Assembly (NCBI GenBank): GCA_030762895.1
Contig: CM061062.1
Span: 2,255,001-2,319,000 of the forward strand
Length of the DNA: 64,000 bases
DNA from: Sophora flavescens
Taxonomy: Eukaryota > Streptophyta > Magnoliopsida > Fabales > Fabaceae
Direction of reading: 5' to 3'
Shown here piece after piece: positions 33,513 through 43,746 of the stretch; within the stretch, counting starts at the first letter, position 1, and each line of letters opens with the position of its first letter. The notes below the pieces were generated by a model. That model was given only the letters and a program-made list of their open reading frames with translations, ran no database searches and had not been told where the DNA came from. A program made the position numbers and the translations under genes.

Positions 33513-34987
33513 ATGCAAGAAGAACTCAATCAGTTTGAAAGAAGTGATGTTTGGACTCTGGTTCCACTGCCCAAAGACAAATCAGTGATTAGAACAAAGT
33601 GGGTTTACGGAAACAAACTTGATGAAAATGGTAAGGTAATCATAAACAAAGCAAGACTTGTTGCTCAAGGTTTCTTTCAAGAAGAAGGTATAGATTATAC
33701 TGAAACTTTTGTGCATGTTGCTAGATTAGAAGCTATTATAATTCTAATTTCATTCGTTGCACATCATAGTATTATGCATTTCGGATGGATGTTAAAAGTG
33801 CTTTTCTAAATGGCTTTATTAATGAAGAAGTCTATGTTATGCAACCTTCGGGTTTTGAGTGTGAAACCCATCCTGAACATGTATATAAGCTTAAGAAAGC
33901 TTTGTACGGTCTTAAGCAAGCTCCTAGAGCTTGGTATGATAGACTAAGTTCCTTTCTTATGGAAAATGGATTCAATAGAGGAAAGTTTGATACAACCTTA
34001 TTTAGAAAATTCATTAAGTCTAATTTCATAGTTGTACATATATATGTTGATGATATTATTTTTGGTAGTACTAATGAGTCTCTGTGCAAAGAATTCTCTA
34101 AGTTAATACAGAAAGAGTTTGAAATGAGCATGATGGGAGAACACAAATTCTTCCTTGGACTTCAAGTAAAACAAACCATGAACGAGGTGCTCATCCACCA
34201 AACTAAGTATACAAAAGAACTTCTGAAGAAGTTTAAGATGGATGACTGTAAACCAATGAATACTACTATGCACCCCACTTCCATACGGAACAAAGATGAT
34301 AAAGAGAAAAAGGTAGACCAAAAGGTATACAGAGGTATGATAGGATCTCTCCTCTATCTTACTGCGTCTAGGCCTGATATTATGTTCAGTGTATGTTTAT
34401 GTGCTCCATTTCAATCTGATCCTAGAGAATCTCACTTATCAGCAGTTAATAGAATTTTTAGCTATTTAGAAGGTACTACTAATCTTGGGTTGTGCTTTAA
34501 GAAAAATGAAGATTACAGATTAGTTGGTTTATGTGATGCTGACTATGCTGGAGATAAAATTGAAAGAAAAAGCACTAGTGGAGGATGTCACTTCATTGGA
34601 GCTAATCTTATCTCATGGTCAAGCAAAAGGCATAGTACCATTGTTTTATCAACTGCTGAAGCTGAGTATATATCAGCTGCAAGTTGCTGCTCACAACTTC
34701 TCTGGATCAAATATCAATTGGAGGACTACAATGTATTTGTTAGTAGTATTCCGCTTATGTGTGATAATACTGCTGCAATAAATCTATCTAACAGTCCAAT
34801 TTTACATTTTAGAGCTAAGCATATAGAGATTAAATATCATTTTATTAGGGATTATGTGCAAAAAGGTGTGATTGATATTCAATTTGTAGATACTGACCAT
34901 CAATGGGCATATATCTTTACTAAACCTCTTGCAGAGGATAGATACATCTTTATTAGGAAGCATCTTAATATGATGTGTGTTGATTAG
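33513..34987 (+). pseudogene. SIRE reverse transcriptase and RNase H
   Basis: The Copia reverse transcriptase starts at WTLVPLPKDKSVIRTKWVY. A frameshift near 33780 splits it before MDVKSAFLNG. The catalytic YVDDIIFGS is intact at about 34045. RNase H follows, with GLCDADYAGD (first Asp), LSTAEAEYIS (Glu) and MCDNTAAINLS (second Asp), ending at KHIEIKYHFIRD and a TAG at 34985. It would copy element RNA into DNA; one frameshift inactivates this copy. Confidence 0.9.
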
Positions 34988-35487
34988 TTCAGGCGTCCAG
35001 CCTCAAGAAAATTTTGTTTTGTTAATCATGCGTCTATTACCTATGCTCGTCCAATACCTATTTGTAGTTGTGTGTCTATTGCATAATGTATTGCACGTCC
35101 ATATGACACGTCCACTGATATTGGTTATCGCATCCATTGAATAGTTTCAGACGAGTTCACGTCTGCCTATGATTAAAGAGATTCTTTTTGCGTGTTAATA
35201 AATGCATTTATTTTGTCACAAGATAAATTTATCCTTTATTCTCTTTGCTGAGTCAGTACTTTCATCAATCCCATTTAGACCTTTTTATGGTTTCAAGTTA
35301 CCGACGCCGTTTTATCGTAATGACATGTCATGTCAAAAGTTTTTTTAAAAAAACCTTTGATATTGAAAATTTCCTTTAAAAGTAATCTTTTTCCTTTGAG
35401 AAAAACTTTACGCTTCGATAACCTCTCGAGCTATCTCTCTCTTTACCTTTCTCTGCTTTCAAACCCTAAGCTCTTTGATCACCTAAA
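34988..35487 (+). other. Spacer between SIRE pol and env-like region
   Basis: AT-rich, no coding frame. SIRE elements usually have a short spacer before the env-like region. Confidence 0.5.
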
Positions 35488-38383
35488 ATGGCTTCTTTTT
35501 CAACCTTTAACATGGACAAGCTCAACTTAGATATAGAGCATCATTTCAACCTTGGTGTGCTGCAAGACTACAATCTTGACATAAGCAAATATGTCAATGT
35601 AGCTGGGTGGGGAGGACTCTTCGCGGAGAAAGTCTTTGTCTTTCCCAACCTAATCAGGGATTTCTGGAGAAACGTCCAACTGAATGAAACTGATTTCTAC
35701 TCAACGGTGGTAAGAAAGAAGATTACAGTCTAGGAGAAGAATATTATTGAAGCAATCTTCTGTGCTTAGGAAGGTCTAGTTTTCACTGAGTCATGGGAAG
35801 AAGACTTGGGTGGCTCTGAGACTATAGAAGTCTGTCTTATGAAGGAAGATACAGTCAGAACTCACTCTTGGAAGACTGTTTAAATGAAGGACATCATTTG
35901 CATCCTTCATCAGCTTCTCAACAAGGTGGTTATTCACAAGGTTGGATCAAATGACAACCTCTCATCTTTGCACAAATTCTGTCTCTGTCATCTTCTCACA
36001 GAAACTAGAATCAATATTCCAAGAATCCTGTATGGAAGATTCAGAGACGCTGTGATGAATAAGAAAAGACTCTCTGCACTTCCTTTCCGACATCTTATCA
36101 AATATTTTCAAGGCTCAAGGAATTCATGAGTTTCTTGCTGCAAAGACTCCTGATGAGCAAGCTAGGTTATTAACTGAAAAACCAATGTCTGCTGTAGACT
36201 TTGGAAAGATAAACATAGCCAACATGAACCTCAGTACCTATGTTGCTGCTGCAATGGCTAAGACTGAGGAGTTGATGAAGGCTAAAGAAGAGATGGTTGA
36301 ACAAAACAATACAGAAGTCCTAGGAGTTAAAAGGATAAATAGGCAAAAGACCACTGCTACAAGGAAGCCTTCCCCCAAGAGGCCAGCAAGTGGGAGTGTT
36401 ATCAGGGGGCCTTCTGATGCCCCTGCTGCAAAGAAGCAAAGAAGAATTATCCTCTCTCACAATGAAGATGAGGAAGCTGATGATGATAACATTCCTATCA
36501 GTTCAATTCTGAAGAAGCAGAAGACCTCTATTGCTGCTGCTGAGGCTGTTGTGCCTGTTCCATCAATTGTACCAACAAAACCGAGAAGGCAACCAGCAAG
36601 AAAAGCCAGATCAACTAAGACTCCTAAGGTAACCATCTTTGCTAATGATCTTCTTCAAATAGCAGTAGATGCCCTAGTGTTTATTTTAGAAACTAGGTTA
36701 GATGATGTGCCTGTCTCGACTCCAAATGATGTATACATTCCCACACCCCTTTCACCCCAATCAACACAAATAACCACTTCATAATTTCAACCGATTATCC
36801 ATGCCGATGATCCCTGGTTAAATCAACCAGATGAAGGCATTTCCCCTGGTGTCCCTTTCCGCAAACATTTGAGAACCTTATTTCCCTTCACCCCAACTTC
36901 TGTCCTTCACAATGACAGATCTGAGGATTGGTCCAAGGTAAAAAGGGAATGGAAAATTCTATTTCATTCTCACCAACCTGAACCAGAACACATTCCAGAC
37001 ATATGGTATCCTCTGCCTGAGTATGAGGAAGAAGTTAGCCCATCTGTTGAACCCCTCTACCTACCTCACCTTGAGTGTAAATTAATCCAAAATGTGCTTT
37101 CTCAAATGCACAATGATTTAGGGCCATTAGTCACTCACCTACCTCAAACCAAATTCCCCCCCAGAAAAATCTATCCCAATCTTGTCAAAACTCCTCCTTT
37201 CATACCACTCACTGAAGGGGTTGAGAGACATATCATACCCGTTTGGGAGTCTGACCCCAAAAGGAAAAAGCTTCCTACTATTCCTGATAAAATAGCAAGA
37301 TCTTCTAAGCACGTCCCCATGATCTTGCCAAGGGACACTAAATGGGTGTCTTTTGAGCATCCCATAATCTATGGGTGGGCTGCTGACTTCTTTCTGGATC
37401 AGCTCTACTATATAATGCTGAAGTGAGAATTCAGTCAAATCAGAGCTGATAGAGTTGCACATCTTGTCCCTCTATCCTAGCTGAGGCATAATGATGCAAC
37501 CAGAATTGGAATCAAGCCCTATAAGATCTGTCCAAGATTGCCAGATCTTAATAAGGACAAGCACTTGAAGAACAGAAGATTCAAGGGAGTGATGCCTGAA
37601 GCTGAGGCAGCATTGCTTGATTTGGACCAAGAAACCTTTGACCACTCAATGATGGATTTCCTTTTGTACACTGAATCCATTGAGTTGATGAATGAGCATA
37701 GAGCTGCTAAATTCTGGAAGTCTCACATTATCCATTGCACAAGAGAGGCATCTTCCTCTGGTCTGTCCGAAGAGGAGAAGAAGGATATTCCCAAGGTCAG
37801 AGGAAAGTGTGGTCTCTCACACTTTAGATATATGATCTATAAAGACCTCTAGGGACTTCCAATAAATAGTAGAGATGTTGAATTTGTCTACCCTATTAAA
37901 TGGGCAAAGGAGATCTCAAAGAAACCCCGACCTACTCCAAAGCCTATCACAGATGTACCTGTTGCTGAAGAACATGGTCAAATTGTCATTGCTGATAGCT
38001 TAGAAGATATTGCTGAATCCTTTCACCAACAGAGCTCATCAGAAAGACAATCTTCTCAACCTTTAGCACTAGTTGTAATGCACCCTAAAGATTATTCAAA
38101 AACACTGAGCACTTTTCAAGAGTCTGCAGAAAGCTCAAGGCAACAGACTCTGCCATCAAATATTGAAGAAGTTCTTGGTAAACTAGTTGATGAAAGGATT
38201 GGCAAGTTAGTTGATGAGAAAGTTGAAAAGCTAACTGAGAAGATCAAGGAGGATGTCCATCAGCAAGTTTAAACTTCAATGGCTCCAACCTTAGAGGTTG
38301 TGAATAAAATGCTGGAATTCCTCATGGACTTCAAGAAAAGTCAAGCTCACAACCCCCCACCTCCACCTCCTCCTCCTGCTTAA
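35488..38383 (+). pseudogene. SIRE env-like region, degenerate
   Basis: Begins with ATG at 35488 (MASFSTFNMDKLNLD) and runs through at least three stops (about 35731, 35881, 36129) and one frame change near 36150. It continues as blocks at 36185-36784, 36869-37426, 37538-37852 and 38078-38272. Visible parts are a basic nuclear-localisation-like KRPASG and KKQRR patch, acidic runs, a long charged helix LVDERIGKLVDEKVEKL that predicts a coiled coil, and a Pro run just before the last stop. The position after pol and the coiled coil plus Pro-rich end match SIRE env-like proteins; I cannot see a clear signal peptide or membrane anchor. Role unknown and this copy is dead. Confidence 0.7.
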
Positions 38384-38475
38384 TCTTTATTTATTCTTTT
38401 TTGTACTGACATTGATGGACCTCTCCTTTTACCTTTTTGGCTGATGACAAAAAAGGGGAGAAAGGAAAGAAAAGA

Positions 38476-38479
<4 letters not shown>

Positions 38480-38517
<38 letters not shown>
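38480..38517. repeat. TA microsatellite after the env-like region
   Basis: About 18 AT units in the noncoding part before the SIRE purine tract. Confidence 0.95.
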
Positions 38518-38522
<5 letters not shown>

Positions 38523-38779
38523 AGTTTTTGAAAAGCTTTTATGTGTTTGCATGTGCATATTCTTTTCTACTTGCTAAACTGCTCTGATATACTTATGTTT
38601 GCTTATTTGCTTTGATATCTGCTGCTCTGATACTTATGTTTATTCCCTTATGTATATATTGCGTGCAGTTGATTTTCATATGCTTATTCTGCTTAAGCAT
38701 TTGAATGCTTTGTCTTAGGGGGAGCCCTGCAAGATCTCTTAGACTTTGCTTTTCAAATTTAATTTGTTTTGTCATCATC

Positions 38780-38790
38780 AAAAAAGGGGA
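38780..38790 (+). promoter_or_regulatory. SIRE polypurine tract
   Basis: AAAAAAGGGGA directly before the 3' LTR; a similar AAAAAAGGGGAGAAAGG lies at 38448. Confidence 0.75.
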
Positions 38791-38793
38791 TAT

Positions 38794-39363
38794 TATTGGA
38801 AACAAAGTGGTTTTGGATTTAATAATCTCTAAGTTTTGATGCTAAGAAAATGATTAAATTTACTTGGCAAAGTGTTAGTTGAGATCTAACATGTGCTTTC
38901 AGTTATGCAGGAATATTTACATATAAGAAACAAGGGATAAGTTCTAATTCAAAAATACGCGTCCACCCCTGTAGACGGATTGCTCAAATACTTTGGTAAA
39001 GTTACTTAGTTAATTAATTAAGTAGACTGGTTTTCTTGAGTATACGAGGCTCTACATATTTGCTAGATGAATACCTAAATAACTTTTTAGGTACAGCAAG
39101 TCCAAAGACTTGATAAAGAGCACATCCATCTTGCCACATAAGCAGACGTAGCTCTTGCTCAAATACTTTTCAGTTTTATTTGATTATACTAACTGTGGGG
39201 TTTTGATATTGCTTTTGTTAGTCTTTTAAGAAGGATCTTTGTCCTTGTGCTTGCTTCTGTTTCTAATATCCTTGTGTGCAAAAATTGTTTTAAAGGTTGT
39301 TTTCGAAAATTATTAACAAACACAATTCAACCCCCCTTCTTGTGTTTGCCTGTGTCAACTTCA
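38794..39363 (+). repeat. SIRE 3' LTR
   Basis: About 570 bp, starting TATTGGAAAC (TG mutated to TA) and ending GTGTCAACTTCA. Clear identity with the 5' remnant is limited to the last 200 bp; between GACGTAGCTCTTGCTCAAA and TTTTCAG it lacks about 50 bp present in the 5' copy. Confidence 0.75.
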
Positions 39364-40424
39364 GGATCATTAGTGTTCCAGGGACGATGGGCATCAAGAA
39401 ATTCTATGGGAAATGTGCTTTACATAGGCGGGTCAAGCAGGTGATGGATAGGGAGAAGCTTAGAGAAGAGGTTAAATAGGAGCTCATTGCCGACCCGACC
39501 TTTACAGTTCAGCCGATGAGAGGGTTCCTAACGAACCCAGCCTTCACGCAGATGCTTAAGCAGCAGTTTTCCTCAATGGCTTCCCAAGAAACAGCGGGAG
39601 TTGTCCAACCTTCACTTGTGAGTAGGGGTGTTCATCAACCGATCCAAACCGATTTAAACCGCAAAAACCGAAAACCGAAAAAACCGAAAATCGAAAAAAC
39701 CGTAATTTTTTATTGGATTGGATTGGATTTTGGATCATCTAGTGAAATTCAATCCAATCCAATCCCAACCGGTCTATTATATACATATACTATTATTCTT
39801 GAAATTATAGTATTACTCATACTTAACATTGTTTTTCATACTTTTATGTCCCTCATTCTCTTTAATATTTTTGTTGAAATGACAAATATGAGACTATTTA
39901 GAATAAATACTAGTGTCTTGAAGTTATATTTACAATTTATCTATAGTTGATTCAAGGAAAAAAATAGGATAAGTGAGAGTAGATATAGAGAATTTACATA
40001 AAAGCGCGTCTTAAAAAATATCAATAATTATTTTTTATCAATAAATTAAAATGAAGATTATCCTTTGTTCACTATTAAATAAGTAGCAAGGACACTTGGC
40101 ATAAGAAAAAAAAAGTAAAGTATGACAAAAACCGAATTATCCAATCCAATCCAAACCGTATTTAATTGGATCGGATCGGATCGGATATTTTTAAGGAAGC
40201 AAACCGATCAAATCCAAACCGTACGTTGTTTTCATCATTGGATCGGATGACTTTTTAGCTTAAAGACGATCCAATCCAATCCGCGAACACCCCTACTTGT
40301 GAGCACAAAAGAGAGCTGTCAGAAGACACATGTGGAGGTGGATGAGTTGTCAAAGAGGGAGATGGAGTTGGAGGTGAAACAGCGGGAGCTAGAGTTGGTG
40401 CAGAGGGAGTTCGAGTTGTCCTAG
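39364..40424 (+). pseudogene. CACTA TNPA-like gene, 3' part (split by a MITE)
   Basis: Resumes the gene cut at 13101. SVPGTMGIKKFYGK fits the PGRVRG..GIKxYFG motif of the family, then a Lys/Glu helix with a TAG at about 39477, then FLTNPAFTQMLKQQFSSM. The hAT-type MITE interrupts at 39623-40295. The last coding part (40304-40424) is a heptad-like Glu/Leu/Arg helix, REMELEVKQRELELVQREF, ending in TAG. Some middle sequence between EVPEDCWV and this point is missing, probably lost with the SIRE/Tekay junction. The coiled coil would serve multimerisation. Confidence 0.65.
39623..40295. mobile_element. hAT-type MITE (673 bp) in the CACTA gene
   Basis: The ends are TAGGGGTGTTC and its reverse complement GAACACCCCTA. 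The 8-bp duplication CTTGTGAG lies at 39615-39622 and 40296-40303, exact on both sides. An 8-bp duplication identifies the hAT superfamily. The interior has many ACCGAAAA and GGATTGGATTGGA repeats near both ends as inverted subterminal repeats, and no transposase. Confidence 0.93.
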
Positions 40425-40508
40425 GTATATTCATAATGATCGTATTTCTCAATTACTTATGTTTTATTTATTCTCAATTACTTATACTTTCTTTATTTAT
40501 AATTGAAG

Positions 40509-41346
40509 GCAAAGTCGAAGCCAATGTGGCTTCGTCAGTCTCCCACTACTCGTATGTTCTCTCTTGGTGAGGATTTTCCATACGAGATTTTTGTAATGCC
40601 CGCTGGAACATGATGGATGGAGGGCACACCCGGAACCAGAACGTCTTTTTAAATTCTGTGGTGATGATTTTGGGCAGTTTTGCACAGATGGCGAGTGGAT
40701 AGCCAGCACGATTATGAGTATTTGGTGCATGTAAGTACATTTTAATTTTATAATTTATTTAATTTTTATATTTTATTTCAATTTTATAATTTATTTAAAT
40801 TTCAATATATTACGTAATTAACATCCACTTATTTCATATCTTAGGTATCTGAATCACTTCTAATTGATAGGGGTTGCAATGTTTATGGATTCTTAGACCC
40901 CACTGTCATGCTGCCTGATTTCTTGTCCGATCATAGTAAAGTCAGTACATACATTGGCGACTTAGTGGGAGGAAGTGATCGAAAAGACATATATCTGACA
41001 CCCTACTTATGGAAGCAACATTGGCAGTTGCTCATACTTCATCATTATAGGCAAACTCACATATTCTTATGCTCTCTCCACCAGGACCCGTCGAAGGAGG
41101 TGGTGGCCTCTAGCAATACGTAAGTAATTAATCTTTTATTTAATTAAATTTGTAACATTTGCTTTTATTTTATTACACACATGATGAACATATAATTGAC
41201 ACAAATATTTTGTTTATGATAGCACGATGAAGGCATGTAGCATATCTTGCACCAACGGGAAAAGTAGGACTTCAAAGTCAAAAGGAAATCCTGAATGGAT
41301 TAACCTCAAGGTTGCTAGTTTATTAAATAGTAATCAATATTATAAT

Positions 41347-41397
<51 letters not shown>

Positions 41398-41743
41398 ATT
41401 GACATTAAATTTCATTTCTTTTGTAGTCTCGTCATCAGATAAATGGTTGGTCCTGTGCCTATTATGTGATGTATCATATGTTGAACATCGTCTCCATATC
41501 TATTACCGAGGGATGGAGAAAGGTAATTAATTAAACAAGTTATTTAATTATATATTTTATTTTTGGTGATGACTTGAGTTAATGTTTATTTTATTTGAAC
41601 TTGTGCAGACTTTCAGCGATTAATCTCCTCTTGAGAAAGGAGATATTAAAGACTTGAGGATGCTCTTTGTAAAATTCTTTTTTAAGTATGCTGCAAAAAA
41701 AGGAGTAGAAAAGATACCTCCTGTATACTTAGAAGATGTGTAG
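40509..41743 (+). pseudogene. CACTA-encoded Ulp1-like (C48) cysteine protease
   Basis: Exons 40509-40730, 40845-41119, 41223-41310, 41427-41522 and 41609-41743 have canonical GT/AG borders and matching phases from the second exon on. The product shows KDIYLTPYLWKQHWQLLIL, where H of HW is the catalytic His, and GWSCAYYVMYHM, where C is the catalytic Cys. The Asp normally in the LDSL motif is replaced: here it reads FLCSLHQDP. Stops occur in the first exon and a single TAA near 41621 in the last. Ulp1-like proteases carried by CACTA elements are known captures of SUMO-protease domains; their role in transposition is unclear. Dead copy, lying downstream of the TNPA-like gene in the same direction. 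Confidence 0.75.
41349..41396. repeat. TA microsatellite in an intron of the Ulp1-like gene
   Basis: About 23 AT units between the exons ending at 41310 and starting at 41427. Confidence 0.95.
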
Positions 41744-41989
41744 TTTGTATGAATTTACATTTATATACTTAGAAGATAATGTGTAGTTGTATAGAATATA
41801 TATTATATTATGAATTTTTCATGTATTGTGGCCTAGCTAGTAATAGAATACTGAATTGTGTTAATTAAGATAAATTATGTATAATTGTGACTAGCTAGTT
41901 CTAAATATATATATTGGAATGCAAATGCATGAGATAATGTATATGGACTTGTTAGTGATGAGTGTGTGCAAATTCTGTAATCTGTGCAA

Positions 41990-42347
41990 ATTCTGTATTC
42001 TGGAATGTTAGTGAATGCAAGGAGCTAGCTGGGGGAAAGGGATATCGCATAAACAGAATTTTAAAAAAAATTTACTTTTAGCATCTGTTTTTAATTCAAC
42101 AGACGTTAAATGTAACACTTTTAACGTCTGTTGTCTATAAAACAAACATTTAAATAGATCAACAGACGTTAAAAGTGTTACATTTAACGTCTGTTGAATT
42201 AAAAACAGACGTTGGAAGTAAAATTTTACGTCTGTTAACAACAGACGTTAAAAGTCACACTTTTAACGTCTGCTGTATTAACGTCTGGCATTTTTGTAAC
42301 GTTAAAAGTATTTTTAACAGACATAAAAAATGCTTCATGCACTAGTG
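41990..42347. repeat. CACTA right subterminal repeats and terminus
   Basis: At least seven AACAGACGTTAAAAGTG-like motifs in both orientations, dense between 42085 and 42320, then the terminus GCTTCATGCACTAGTG. Matches the array at the left end. Confidence 0.88.
42084..42209. repeat. Perfect 50-bp inverted repeat (hairpin) in the CACTA end
   Basis: The arm 42084-42133 is the exact reverse complement of 42160-42209, with a 26-bp loop at 42134-42159. Each arm contains two opposed AACAGACGTTAAA motifs. The RNA or DNA could fold into a stable stem. Confidence 0.95.
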
Positions 42348-42350
42348 TGT

Positions 42351-42522
42351 GCATACTTGACTTGGAAGACCAAGAACAACAAGTTTCTCCATTATTCTCC
42401 ATGGATTCGAGTACGCTTCCGCTATTGTCTTTCATTCTCTATTCTTGATTATTGAACATGACTTGTCTACATTTGATAATGGTTTTCATCTTTAAATATT
42501 TCTCCCATAAAGTTTTCCAACA
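42351..42522 (+). repeat. Copia shell: right piece of the split 5' LTR
   Basis: Resumes the 5' LTR with GCATACTTGACTTGGAAG and ends TTTTCCAACA, aligned to 47554-47714. It has an 11-bp local duplication (TTCTCCATTATTCTCCAT). Confidence 0.92.
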
Positions 42523-42524
42523 AG

Positions 42525-42537
42525 TGGTATCAGAACC
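42525..42537 (+). promoter_or_regulatory. Copia shell primer binding site
   Basis: TGGTATCAGAACC, initiator-methionine type, two bases after the LTR. Confidence 0.88.
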
Positions 42538-43746
42538 ACAAGTTTATGTTGAATCATTAAGAAATTTATTTGACTTGTGATTACTTAAGTGTTCTTAAAT
42601 TTGACATTTTTCTAGATTTTAACTCATCAAATTTAAGAATAATTATGGATTGAATTTCATTAGAAATGGATATTTTTTAATATTGGATTCATGACCTATC
42701 CACACTAAATTATTAGGAATTCATGGATTGATTTTCATTTTGATTTTGATTTACGATATCAAATCATAAATGTTAAACTCAAATATTATGCTATTGTATG
42801 GACTTGGTTTTCTAAGTTTGAGTTGCAATTGATGTGTTAAATCATTATGAATTCTGTGTTGATAACATGGGTTTCGATTATAAGAAATTGCTATATATAT
42901 GTTTTGGTTGTTGGCTGAACACAAAATTGGTTCTGGTGTAATGGCGACATTACTGTTGCCTTGCTTTGATGGGAACAGGGTCGATTCCCATGTTTGCATT
43001 TTGATCTGAGGGATGTGAAACGTTGCATGTTTAGTAGTATTTAGTAATGTAAATATGAAAACTAGTGCCGCCTATATAATATTTTTGGTTATGCGGTATT
43101 GCGGTGGTTTGAGCATTACGTCCTTTCCAAGTGGTATATATTAAGTGATTTTGGAACAATTTTTTTATGTCCATTTTGTCTGAAAGGGAAACAATGAAAG
43201 GATTCGATGGTATAACGGTTCACCGTCTTTTGCATTGTTGGGAACCGGTCGGATTGACCTGGCAGTTTCAGTGTGTGGTATCGAGCCCATAACCTTTCCT
43301 TTAGTTGGTAGCACACTGATTTTTTTTCCGAATTAAATTAGTTTGACATTTTAAGTGACCAATTAAAGCAACAAGTCACCAAAGTGACCTCTCTTGTGCA
43401 GATTGCTCATGAGAGATGTTGAATGTTAGTGTGTATGTGTATCCATGCGGGTATTAATCGATAAGGTTGTACATGAATGATGGTAAAAACATGTGATGAT
43501 TATAAGGTTGTACATGTTAATGATAAATCAGTCCAAAGAAGGGTTTATTATTTGACATGCATTATTGTCAATGTTTGATCATTACAACAAGAGTACCACT
43601 AGCAATTAATATTACTGTCCAAAGACTTGATATTAATGTTGCACTAGGTATCTTGAGATGGGGTATGCCATTATTTGAATTTATTGATGAATGAATTTTG
43701 GTTATGATGTGAGTATATTTATGTTATTTATTTTGTTCTCTCTTTA
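42538..43746 (+). other. Copia shell leader region
   Basis: About 1.2 kb of AT-rich untranslated-looking sequence between primer site and Gag; no other feature seen. Confidence 0.45.

Larger units (their letters stand above)
29557..39363 (+). mobile_element. SIRE/Maximus-type Copia retrotransposon with env-like region
   Basis: The order is partial 5' LTR, initiator-methionine primer site, Gag, protease, integrase, reverse transcriptase, RNase H, a 3.4-kb env-like region, purine tract AAAAAAGGGGA and 3' LTR. Long Gag with coiled coil, a post-pol env-like region and the LTR end TGTGTCAACTTCA are features of the SIRE lineage. All frames carry stops and shifts. The 5' LTR lacks its beginning: it starts at the TATA box, joined to the end of the Tekay LTR. 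No target duplication was found. Confidence 0.88.
9892..42347. mobile_element. CACTA (En/Spm) DNA transposon enlarged by nested insertions
   Basis: The left terminus is CACTACTGGAAAAT and the right terminus is TGCATGAAGC-type sequence ending in TAGTG (reverse complement CACTAGTGCATGAAGC). The 3-bp duplication TGT lies at 9889-9891 and 42348-42350, as expected of CACTA elements. The uninterrupted sister LTR reads AATTGTGCATAC, which proves the boundaries. Both ends carry subterminal repeats with the core AACAGACGTTAAAAGTG. Total length is 32,456 bp; removing the block 13102-39363 and the MITE leaves about 5.5 kb. It encodes a decayed Transposase_24-type protein and an Ulp1-like protease, but no TNPD/TNP2 transposase was found. 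Confidence 0.93.
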
